Positions 1 to 22,666 of a DNA stretch of 22,666 bases are shown piece after piece. Source of the stretch: Sphaeroforma sirkka (lineage: Eukaryota; Opisthokonta; Ichthyosporea; Ichthyophonida); assembly GCA_001586965.3 (NCBI GenBank), contig LUCW03001080.1, positions 1 to 22,666 of the forward strand, written 5' to 3'. Position 1 is the first letter of the stretch; each line of letters begins with the position of its first letter. Made by a program: the position numbers and the translations under genes. The notes under the pieces were generated by a model. That model had not been told where the DNA came from and made no database searches. It saw only the letters and a program-made list of their open reading frames with translations.

Positions 1-135
1 GCAGACGAGCATGGGCTTGAAATGGAACAGCAACTCGGAGCGGCACCTAATGCGGCGGTGTCTGTTGCACAACCGACGAAGGAGCAGGAGGAAGATTTAT
101 CAGAACGACTGAAGAAACTCAGAGAAATGTCATGA
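1..135 (+). CDS. CHMP1: CHMP1/Did2 (Vps46) ESCRT-III subunit, terminal exon, 5' partial
   Basis: Frame 1 is open from the window edge to TGA at 133-135 and gives 44 residues. The segment starts ADEHGLEMEQQL and ends DLSERLKKLREMS. The end fits the MIT-interacting motif 1 of ESCRT-III proteins (acidic-x-x-L-x-x-R-L-x-x-L-K/R). The start matches the ADEAGL(D/E) segment that precedes the motif in animal CHMP1 proteins, recalled from memory rather than searched. In this family the C-terminal helix recruits the AAA ATPase Vps4 and regulators such as Ist1 to endosomal membranes, where ESCRT-III drives vesicle budding and abscission. The linker between the two parts is Ala/Pro/Gln-rich, as is usual. 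The N-terminal core helices lie outside the window. CHMP2 or another MIM1 protein is less likely because of the ADE-x-GL match. Confidence 0.8.
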   Translation, partial: ADEHGLEMEQQLGAAPNAAVSVAQPTKEQEEDLSERLKKLREMS

Positions 136-146
136 AATTGTAAGGG

Positions 147-152
147 AATAAA
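147..152 (+). promoter_or_regulatory. Poly(A) signal AATAAA of the CHMP1 gene
   Basis: A canonical AATAAA lies 12 bases after the CHMP1 stop codon, so the 3' UTR would be very short. A further AATAAA at 425-430 could serve a longer transcript. Confidence 0.5.
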
Positions 153-841
153 ATGGAATTGAAATTATGTATTGCATCTGGTGTCGGAATTGTTGTACGT
201 CATCTAAACATGGGTAGCTGTAGGGCAGATGATATATCAGACGACCTGGAGACTGCTCAGGAGAAAACAATGACATAGAGGTGCAATACTAAGTATGCTA
301 CAAAGCGTGTAAGCGAAGCAGCCAATCATTGGGCCCGAAGAAATCTTTTTGTAGGCGGCAGATCGAAAATGAATGTATTTATTGAAAATATTCGGCATTT
401 GTACGAGATAAAGTTTGAAATATGAATAAAACGTATTCAGGACAGCTGGAAAAGATCGGGGTTGACTTGAGTATACGTATCTATATAAGAAGACTATTGT
501 AGGAATGTATGAGGGTCGAGGAGCGTATTAGCAGCAGATGTATTGGTAGACACAGATAGATGGGTTAATTCAGACGTATCGATGAACACAACTTATTTAA
601 GACTTATCGGCAGACACAAAGACTGATAGATCACTGCAGACTTATCGGTAGACTGAAAAACTGATATACGATTGTCGTTAATAAGGCTATCTGTATCATA
701 ATTAAATCATACTGACAATGTGCGGCATAATAACGTGTGGAATAGGTACTAGTTTGTTTTGAGTGTTCAAGACTGTTTCAGTGCCCAGTGAGGTATAAAA
801 TGTTTTGGTAATAAAGAATAGTGTTCGATTTTTAAAGATAC

Positions 842-909
842 GTCTACATGTGAATGTAGTCTACGTGTGGGTGTGACCTACATGTGGGTGTAGTCTATAT
901 GTAGGTGTA
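842..909. repeat. 17-bp tandem repeat, 4 copies
   Basis: Four consecutive 17-base units follow the pattern GTCTACATGTGGGTGTA with one to three differences each. No function is evident. Confidence 0.85.
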
Positions 910-1828
910 TATCCATGGAAAGTTGATATGTGTTTCAGAATGACTGATGTCATATACTTTGTCGGTCGGTGTTAAATTGGGGGTACTGTCAGTAGCCACA
1001 TATTAGCTGTCAAGTGTTATGGTACAAGTATTGAGCTTTGTCCACCATATTGAGAGGCGTGAGATGGCAGCAACTATACCTTACAAATAGCAGTAAGTAA
1101 AACATGGTGGAACATGTGAGATGTCAAAGTGCCGTGAAGTCAAAACGGTAACCCCAGTAATTTTGTCGAAATATGCAACAAATTGATGGCAAAATCAGGT
1201 ATCACAGGTATCAAATTCGTGGTAAACCCAGGGTTCACATGTCTAAGATGACGTATCGGAAGCCATTTTACTACAGCACAACTTCGAGGTCTCAGGTTGC
1301 ACCCGTGGTGAAATATGAAAAGAAACTGGTATGCAATGAAATGCTTGTTGGGAGTCGACACCAGTCAGCTCCGACTCAGCATATGTATTTACGGTCTAAA
1401 ATCGAGGAGGTGTGATGTCCAATTCGTAGACCACATGTGACATGCCACATAACCCGCAGTGGTGGCAGGTGGACTAGTGACTAGTGGGTTGACAAATCGA
1501 GCAGAATGTCAATTGTTAATACCGGCGAGTCGGGGCGGCATTTCCAGGCTCCTGCCAGTCTCTGTCTGCCACATCCCCTTTCTACTTTTCCATAAATTTA
1601 GCCAATCAGATGCTGCAACTGTTAATAGTTGGAAAGTGTCTATTCATCATTGGAAGAGAGTCAAGAGACTGACGATAATTATATAATATATTTTATATAA
1701 ATAAAAATGTTGGCTGTTGCAGACTTGGACTTGGTGTTGGCTGTAGCTTGTAGAATGTAAAGAGAGTGTACATAATTACACATGTATTCCTGGGTTGACA
1801 TCCGACAACGACGTACACCCCTGAAAAT

Positions 1829-1971
1829 ATGTCGCCGCGACACGTAGTACATGTCGTATGGGTTTGTGTCGGCGACATGTCGCCGACATGTCTTTTGTGT
1901 CATACCTGTTGCCGACACAGCCGGTCCCACTACAGGCGCATCTAGGTGCACCTGGTCAGGTCAGTGGGACC
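1829..1971. repeat. Palindrome cluster A: CGACATGTCG motifs plus a hairpin
   Basis: The cluster is dense in GTCG/CGAC. At 1867-1888 there is a perfect 22-base palindrome whose half-site is TGTCGGCGACA. About 35 bases later GGTCCCACT (1923-1931) pairs with AGTGGGACC (1963-1971), and an inner arm CAGGCGCA pairs 7 of 8 with TGCACCTG, giving a nested hairpin. The part 1829-1920 recurs in shorter form near 2597-2665. It could be the end of an old foldback or MITE-like element, or a protein-binding site array. Confidence 0.65.
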
Positions 1972-2582
1972 AGTACTGATATAAGGGTACTGATAACTTT
2001 TTTTTACCATTTTTGGCGCGTTCATTAAAACGTATTTTAGGCTTTTGTAGCAATTTGGGCGCGGGATTAGAATTAAGAACGTCGTCAGTAGTGTTGACAT
2101 TTATGAATTATGAGCCAACGCCCAAGCCAACTGACACCGACATAAGTTTCCACCTACAGACTTTAAACAATTTAATAATATGATTGAATAATTAAAATAA
2201 ATAAATGAATTAAGACTGTTTACAGTTTATATTGCGAGTATTCCTGTGTGTTTCTGTGCATAGGTATAAAAGTATGTCCGTAAATGACATAACAACTGTA
2301 TACTATTATACAAAAGCATAAATCCATTCATGTAAAAACCGCAAAAAAAAGTCGTTGGAACAGTATTCAGACATCCGCCAAAAAATATTAAATAGTAGCT
2401 ACTAACTACTTACGACATAATTTATTTACAATAGTTGCAACTGATTGTCTTCTGATTTTTGAGTTTTGAGTTTTGAAAGCGATATGATGAGGACCTGGAC
2501 TCCAGGACTTGAGGTGCATTTCGTTTTTTATTCAGGTGCATTGAAGCTGTTTCATTGACTTAAATTGATTTGTTTTCTATAA

Positions 2583-2665
2583 AAATCGACATGTCCGACA
2601 AAATAGCGCGCCAACACGTAGTACATGTCGTTTGCCTAAATGTCGGCGTCTTTTACCAACACAGA
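2583..2665. repeat. Palindrome cluster B, related to cluster A
   Basis: This stretch shares with cluster A, in the same order and orientation, the string ACACGTAGTACATGTCGT, a GTCGGCG block and a terminal CAACACAG/CGACACAG. It also carries CGACATGTCCGACA. The two clusters are direct repeats about 750 bases apart and flank AT-rich DNA without a recognisable coding frame. Confidence 0.65.
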
Positions 2666-3035
2666 TGTATTCAGTGTTATGTATGCTGTTGGTGACTCTT
2701 GGTGACTGCCTGACTGGTCACTGGTGCGTGGCGAGTGGCGAAAACAAAAAATCTCAGCCACTCAAAAAGGTCTCAGCCTCTCAGGACTCTGGCTCTGTGT
2801 CACTGTGTGTCACGCACTGGTAGTCTGGTACGCAGCCTCTCTCAGACGCTCTCAGTCTCTCTCACTCTAATTGTTTCTCTAAAAAAAATATAATAAATAC
2901 GGGAGTCTTCTAGAATCTATTTAGACCTCTATGTAAACCACATAACGTTTTACGTGTATTGCATGTTGCACCGCTAAAAAAAACCGTTGAACGTGGTTTT
3001 AAAATGAAGCATGCATAACGTTATGAGGTTAGGTC

Positions 3036-3112
3036 TCTCAGAGAATAGGAGAGACTACTCTCTCTATGAGTAGAGTAGAATGAGTAGAGTAGAGCGAGAG
3101 AGAGAGAAGACA
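3036..3112. repeat. GA-rich simple-sequence tract
   Basis: A purine-rich run on the plus strand contains repeated GAGTAGAGTAGA and GAGAGAGAGAGA. It lies about 500 bases upstream of the ankyrin gene start. A regulatory role is possible but not shown. Confidence 0.6.
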
Positions 3113-3591
3113 GTGACCTGACCGGACCATGGACGACCGGGTTTAACGCGACGTATACGCGTTTATGTTGGTTTGAGGCCGTGACTCTAATAAAACCCCC
3201 CAAAAAATAAGGCGTTCAATACGCTCAACTTTAACAGATTCACCGCATCACAGGCAAAAGGAGGCCATTTCCGTCGAAATATGTATAGAGCAATATTATC
3301 GGCCACTCCGTCATGGATAAAGCATTCAAGCTATTTTAATGTATGGTTATTTATATCCCGTAATTCTTATCAGATGTGACATCACAGGCGATATAGTTTT
3401 CTCGGGCTACAGTCATACATACGAGAGAGTACAAAGAATATGTAGTATACATACGTGAAACTTTCCATATAGCGGATTTTTTAACACGAGATGTGAAGTA
3501 CTACACTTATGTTTCTGCAGTATAAGCCCCATCAACAAAATTAGCTCGTGATACAGACTGCATATTGGCATAGCGTGTGCATGTTGACAGG

Positions 3592-12030
<8,439 letters not shown>

Positions 12031-12066
12031 CATGAAACGTAAATGAAAGCTTGCAGGACTTACTAT

Positions 12067-12072
12067 AATAAA
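12067..12072 (+). promoter_or_regulatory. Poly(A) signal AATAAA, ankyrin gene (first)
   Basis: It lies 37 bases after the ankyrin stop codon, in copy 1 of the 79-bp duplication. Confidence 0.6.
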
Positions 12073-12149
12073 GAAAACATAATGGCCAAATCTAAATCAT
12101 TACACTTGGTATCTAACGCAAATGAAAGCAAGCAGGACATATTATATTA

Positions 12150-12155
12150 AATAAA
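12150..12155 (+). promoter_or_regulatory. Poly(A) signal AATAAA, ankyrin gene (second)
   Basis: This is the equivalent hexamer in copy 2 of the duplication, so two poly(A) sites may be available. Confidence 0.5.
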
Positions 12156-12428
12156 TCATAATGGTGACAGGTTATGAAGGCTGGTCATCTCATAACCGTA
12201 ACTTACAAAGTCATAGACCTAAAATTGTTGAAACAATTTCACATAACCCAACACTGATTTTTCACCCCCAAACTATCCACTCATACACTCGAGTTATCCT
12301 ATTTGAATCACTACTATAAAATTGGTCTTGGTGAAAATGAAGATTGGCGACGGGACGGCATTTTAATTAGGACCGCGGAGTACATGTGGGGGGAGGTACC
12401 AGTAGCAGTGACACTTTTGTTCTTGGTC

Positions 12429-12650
12429 TTTGAAAGTGCACGTCAATTGCGAGACTCTGAGGATCGATTGTCTTTAACTAACTATGTATGGCACATTCAA
12501 TTAAGCCTTTGAAAGTGTACGTAGACTGCGAGACTGAGAATCGATTGTCTTGTTTAACTAAGTAAGCCACATTCGTATAAGCCTTTGAAAGTGTACAGAG
12601 ACTGTGAGACTCTGAGAATCGATTGTCTTGACTATGTTTGGCACTTCCAA
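12429..12650. repeat. ~79-bp minisatellite, 3 copies
   Basis: Units start with CTTTGAAAGTG at about 12429, 12508 and 12586 and share GCGAGACT, ATCGATTGTCTT and ATGTATGGCAC blocks. Confidence 0.85.
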
Positions 12651-13429
12651 ATAAGACTGATAGATTCCGTGTTTGACGTTGTTACGGAATTTCTGCATTT
12701 CACTCAGGCTTCAGGCAAGGTAGGTAGAAATGTCGGGCCACAACCAAGTTGGTTTTACGGGTAGACTTGCATATCTACACAAAGGTTGTGTACTCCCTGT
12801 GCGTGTACTCGAATCCCAGCCCACTATACTTGGAAATGGACAGAACACGGGGGCGTTGATTCCAGCTGATTACACCTGAGACTATCCAACTGAATTCTTC
12901 CCCGTTTAATGAAGACTAGCCAGAGTATTCTTGATGGTCTGTGTGTAGCCATGGTGGTCGCCCTTGTGGTGCTTCTTATAATGCTTCATAGGATTCGCTT
13001 TAAAAACACACCTTCATTTGTGGCAGAAATAAGACCTCGTTTATACAGTAGAAAAAAAACCCATTGCGCAAACCACAGCATGTGCTCGGTTCTGTGTACA
13101 ACCCAGTAGCGGATGAGATGACTTTATATTGCCACAATATCAGGAGGCCCGAACAATGGCTCATACCACTCGCCGATAAATTGGTCTGGTCATGCATGCG
13201 TATTTCTAACTTATAGAGCAATAATGCAGAATATACGAGAACGAGTAGAAGTTCTGTTTAATTACTATGTGCTTTAGTGAAAGGATGTTTCGCATATGCT
13301 AGGAATAGATTGGTGCATCCTAATTGTAGGTAGTTTGGATGTGTAAGTACCTGTGCAGCCATACCCTGAATCTACCTAAGTTTAATAGACAGATATATCC
13401 TTTTTTCTAAAACAAAATACTGCCGTCAA

Positions 13430-13430
<1 letters not shown>

Positions 13431-13462
<32 letters not shown>

Positions 13463-13472
13463 TACAAACACG

Positions 13473-13507
<35 letters not shown>

Positions 13508-13586
13508 CCATACAAGACGAAGAGTTGGAAATGCGTATATATATATATATATATCCATACAAGACGAAAAGTTGGAAATGTGTATA
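13431..13586. repeat. (TA)n arrays with a duplicated 30-bp block
   Basis: Three (TA)n tracts, 13431-13455, 13486-13507 and 13537-13554, alternate with (CA)n and two near-identical copies of ATCCATACAAGACGA followed by AGTTGGAAATG. Confidence 0.9.
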
Positions 13587-14283
13587 TTCTACACGCCACG
13601 GGTCATCATGGAAACTATATTTTGTACACAACAGCCCATTCAATCAGTTGTTTTTGGTCTTAGTCTGCAATAAATGTGCCATATGGCTCAACTAATTTAT
13701 ACTACTATAATTATTCTAGTGATTATTCTAAACTAAGTTTTCGATTCCGCAAAGGGGGCCACACTCTAATAATAATCCAAGTTAAAACCTGAAGAAACCT
13801 GGTTTGGACGGCTCCTCGCTGTTCCTTATACTCTACACACACAGCATTCAACCTTGCCATGCGTTGCTACTGAATTATATTCTAGATTTTTTCTCGGGGA
13901 ACACTCATTGACCAACGTATGTGTACGAGAGTATCAGAGTATCCTACTTACTAGATCCAGACTCATCGATCAAAACGTGTCAACGGGATATATGAGATAC
14001 GACCCACGGCCATTCCGTTTCATATTCGGCGCGCAATTTGCACTGAATTCAGGCCTGTACGGGCACCACGCAACGGATACCCCCGCCCGGCGACAGGTTG
14101 TCTAGAACCCCAAAGCCCTTAAATCCTACCACGGGTACGTTAGATGGACGGGTTGTACGGGTTGGAGGTGATGGTGTTAGTTCAGAGGGGCTTGTTTACG
14201 TACTGGGCCCGGTTGTGGAGATGGTGTTGTTGGTCAGGTTCACAGCTGTGGTCCAAAAATAACGAAACATCTACAGGTGTGTA

Positions 14284-14410
14284 TTGGACACAACTGTAAA
14301 CACAACTGATTTCAGGCTTATACAATTGCGTTTTGGACACAACTGTAAACACAACTGATTTCAGGCTTAACCCTAAGCCCTAAAACCCTCAAACTGTAAA
14401 CCCAACTGAT
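14284..14410. repeat. 49-bp direct repeat with telomere-like CCCTAA insert
   Basis: Two copies of TTGGACACAACTGTAAACAC plus CAACTGATTTCAGGCTTA lie 49 bases apart (14284 and 14333), followed by a partial third AACTGTAAACCCAACTGAT. Between copies 2 and 3 is CCCTAAGCCCTAAAACCCT (14371-14389). Confidence 0.8.
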
Positions 14411-14548
14411 AGACGCAACTGCAGCTGTGGACATCACAGCAGAGCCTGTCACTTGTGGACATCACACTGTCGTTCGTAGATATGTATTTCGAGACGGCGA
14501 GTTGACCTAACAGTAGCATATTGCACTCGAAGAGTATGGCTATCCGTA

Positions 14549-14757
14549 CTCTCTGCCAGGTACGTTTTATCTGCCTTTGATTTACCTGCAGATACGTCAT
14601 CTTTTTCAGAACGTATTCTCAGTCCAGTACGTATCCTCCAAGTATTACCCGCCAAAAACGTTTTCTCCGGCAAGTATGCGTTGTCGGGCTGGTATGTATT
14701 CTCCTCTAGATTCATATTCTCTGTCAGAAACGTTTTCTCCCACATACACCATCCACT
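14549..14757. repeat. 18-bp degenerate minisatellite
   Basis: Units such as ACGTATTCTCAGTCCAGT, ACGTATCCTCCAAGTATT and ACGTTTTCTCCGGCAAGT follow each other every 18 bases, with one 11-base slip near 14647. The minus strand stays open for 138 codons (14449-14865) and reads as imperfect hexapeptides (TFLTEN, TYQPDN, AYLPEK, TFLAGN). I see no splice or family support for coding. Confidence 0.8.
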
Positions 14758-15260
14758 AGCTCTAGCCTCATACGCATTCACATGGTCACTTTGTAAAGCG
14801 TCACTTCTATCTGCTCTTACCCTGACACTACCAACCAGACTGCCTGAAGTATATGTAAATGTCAAATGTATTTGCGACCATGTACGCGTGTTTTAAATTC
14901 TCTCCGCCCATATGTTTCCTCTAAAAGATGCTGATTCGATACCTTGCAGATAACGAGCTCTAGGATACAATTATATAGATTTGGTGGGTAAAAACCAATG
15001 TGAAGCTTCTCATCCGTCCAATACACGTGCCGTATACGACGAAGGTAGCCATACGCGTCACACAGATCAGTCTACTGGAGAACTCCCTTACAAGTACATT
15101 ATGCGCATCTGCACCTAACAAAGTCCCGCTCCAGCTCAGGGTTGAGGGTATCCAACACCCCCCCCCACCACACACACACCTCTCTCTCCATACACACACT
15201 GAGTCATACATCCTGACATGCGGTGTGTATGTGCTTTGTCGCGTTCATGTGTTATAAGTA

Positions 15261-15340
15261 TCGGATTCGTGCCATTGGTGTCGTATTCGCGACCTATGTG
15301 TCGTATTTGTACGAACATTGTCGTATTGGTGCTACCAGGG
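15261..15340. repeat. 20-bp tandem repeat, 4 copies
   Basis: Four exact-length units share a 5' half TCGTATT(C/T)G and vary in the 3' half (TCGTATTCGCGACCTATGTG and relatives). Confidence 0.85.
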
Positions 15341-15780
15341 TCAGGGCCATAGTGGTACTGCCAGTTGTGCGGTATCCAAGTGGGGTTGATACCCGACAGT
15401 AACTCCTGAGTTCACATACGAACACTGGATAGGAGACCTAAACCCTAACCGTACTACCAATCGAGATACAGCGCATATCATACGACCATGTCCTGTACCT
15501 GGTCCCTCGTTCCCACTTGAACGTATGCGATGCCTCATACGCCCATGTCTTGTGCCTACCCCTGGTCGTATTCTCCAAAGTCCAGACTATCCCCCAACTA
15601 GGACTGGAACCCAATCGTCTCCCCCGGTTTACCTACGTCCCAAGATGGGCAGTAGGTAGACAAGATCTCTAACGTCAATCCAAAGGCTGTGATAGTTATA
15701 CTGTGCCGAATGCTATGTACTGCTCATTTGCCAATGCCATACACTGTGGTTGCCTGGACTGGGCCGCTATTTGTCTTGGT

Positions 15781-15917
15781 CTTAGTCTCACTGCTTCTCC
15801 GCCGCTTGACTGTAGTTGTACAAGGCTGCTGTTACATGAAATCCTCATATCAATGTTACCAAGTAATGGTAGAACCACTGTCCACCCAGAAGCTACTGTG
15901 ATCGTATATGCCATGGA
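15781..15917 (-). pseudogene. Duplicate of the kinase gene 3' end
   Basis: The block aligns with 15925-16180 on the minus strand. The frame matching the kinase C-terminus reads HSSFWVDSGSTITW then TAA, against MRSFSVDSVPTTPR then TAG in the kinase gene, so the stop position is kept. The following ~100 bases (3' flank) also match. It lies downstream of the real stop and is not expected to be translated. Confidence 0.75.
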
Positions 15918-15991
15918 GCGTAGCCTTAGTCTCACTGGATCTCCGCCAGTTGACTGTAGTCATGTAGGGCTGCTATTCGTCTGAGTCCTCA

Positions 15992-16129
15992 TACCAGTGC
16001 TACTCAGTAATGGTAGGTACCAATGCTACCTACCAATGGTAGGTACCAGTGCTACCTACCAATGGTAGGTACCAGTGCTACCTACCAATGGTAGGTACCA
16101 GTGCTACCTACAAATGGTAGGTTCCAATG

Positions 16130-16147
<18 letters not shown>
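15992..16147. repeat. 26-bp hairpin minisatellite overlapping the kinase stop
   Basis: About six copies of a unit containing GGTAGGTA, a 7-base loop CCAGTGC, TACCTACC and AAT. Each unit can fold as a perfect 8-9 bp hairpin. The last, diverged copy encodes the final residues and stop of the kinase on the minus strand. Confidence 0.9.
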
Positions 16148-22416
<6,269 letters not shown>

Positions 22417-22666
22417 CTGGAAATGCGGGACAAGGGAACACAACGGGTCAAAGGCAAAATATATATGAGATTACTTTCCGCAGCAGCATATCCTGTGCTA
22501 TTGTTGGGCCACGAAAAGTAAGCAGATACAGCATTCGCATCTATGTGAATACCTAGCCAAGCCAAAACTTTGCTACTACCATATGTTTTCAGACAAAAAA
22601 AAACCTATATTTATGCACCGTCAGAGACGTGTACTTGTACTGAAACGATACAGGGATACGAGACCA
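22417..22666 (-). other. Upstream part of the kinase gene, exons not identified
   Basis: The glycine-rich loop and VAIK lysine are not recognisable here. A peptide reading KVLAWL near 22553-22570 is in phase with the next exon but lacks kinase motifs. The start of the gene is probably beyond the window. Confidence 0.5.

Larger units (their letters stand above)
153..3591. other. Intergenic region between CHMP1 end and ankyrin gene
   Basis: I find no convincing gene in these 3.4 kb. Open frames are short (at most about 90 codons) and show no family motifs; the longest plausible one, 1173-1415 (+), is lysine/arginine-rich and of a length expected by chance. The promoter and 5' UTR of the ankyrin gene should lie near the right end, but I see no definite TATA box. 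The region holds a 17-bp minisatellite, two related palindrome clusters and a GA-rich tract, listed separately. Confidence 0.6.
12170..15780. other. Convergent intergenic region
   Basis: This separates the ends of the ankyrin (+) and kinase (-) genes. No gene is recognised. The longest non-repeat frames, 12303-12512 (+) and 13854-14105 (+), are under 85 codons and lack family motifs. Several minisatellites and short (TA)n arrays (13431-13554) are present. A 30-base block, CATACAAGACGAAGAGTTGG plus its continuation, occurs twice, at 13509 and 13556. Confidence 0.6.

Noticed and set aside
1173-1415. 80-codon Lys/Arg-rich frame upstream of the ankyrin gene
   Set aside because: No motif or regulatory context; length expected by chance.
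12735-12830. tRNA-like sequence with a B-box-like CTCGAATCCC
   Set aside because: No A box, and neither the T arm nor the acceptor stem pairs.
13854-14105. 83-codon plus-strand frame with protein-like composition
   Set aside because: No recognisable domain, no clear splice partners, and not longer than chance.
15595-15680. Possible tRNA-derived SINE on the minus strand (GGGTTCCAGTCC)
   Set aside because: Only a partial B-box resemblance; no A box, tail or second copy seen.

Overview
This is nuclear DNA from an intron-rich eukaryote. It holds spliced genes with ordinary GT-AG introns, AATAAA-type poly(A) signals, an ESCRT-III gene end, a protein kinase and an ankyrin protein, all embedded in very large amounts of simple-sequence DNA. 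The species cannot be fixed from the sequence. A protist with repeat-swollen introns, such as an ichthyosporean like Sphaeroforma, is my guess only. Short TTTAGGG/CCCTAAA tracts occur at four places.

Layout. (1) Positions 1-135 (+): last exon of a CHMP1/Did2 ESCRT-III gene, ending in a clear MIM1 motif, with a poly(A) signal 12 bases after the stop. (2) 136-3591: intergenic DNA with two related CGACATGTCG-rich palindrome clusters and minor repeats. (3) 3592-12030 (+): an ankyrin-repeat gene that I assembled from about ten exons by splice sites, reading phase and ankyrin motifs. Exons 1-5 and 8-10 join in phase; exons 6 and 7 are tentative. (4) 12031-16129: a convergent intergenic region with degenerate minisatellites. 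(5) 16130-22416 (-): a Ser/Thr protein kinase in six visible exons whose start lies beyond the right edge or was not recognised. It has a complete C-lobe with DWG in place of DFG, and a tail of about 460 residues rich in Asn, Thr and His.

Most introns contain arrays of (TA)n or related palindromic microsatellites. More unusually, minisatellites and local duplications repeatedly begin or end at exon edges. Ankyrin exon 3 is present three times. The 5' edge of a kinase exon is copied together with its splice acceptor. The 3' ends of both genes are duplicated, each including the stop region. Several other arrays run right up to a donor or acceptor. This recurrent seeding of tandem repeats at exon borders is the most distinctive feature of the window.

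The ankyrin and kinase genes converge. Nothing in the sequence shows that they act together. The CHMP1 end belongs to a separate housekeeping gene for endosomal sorting.
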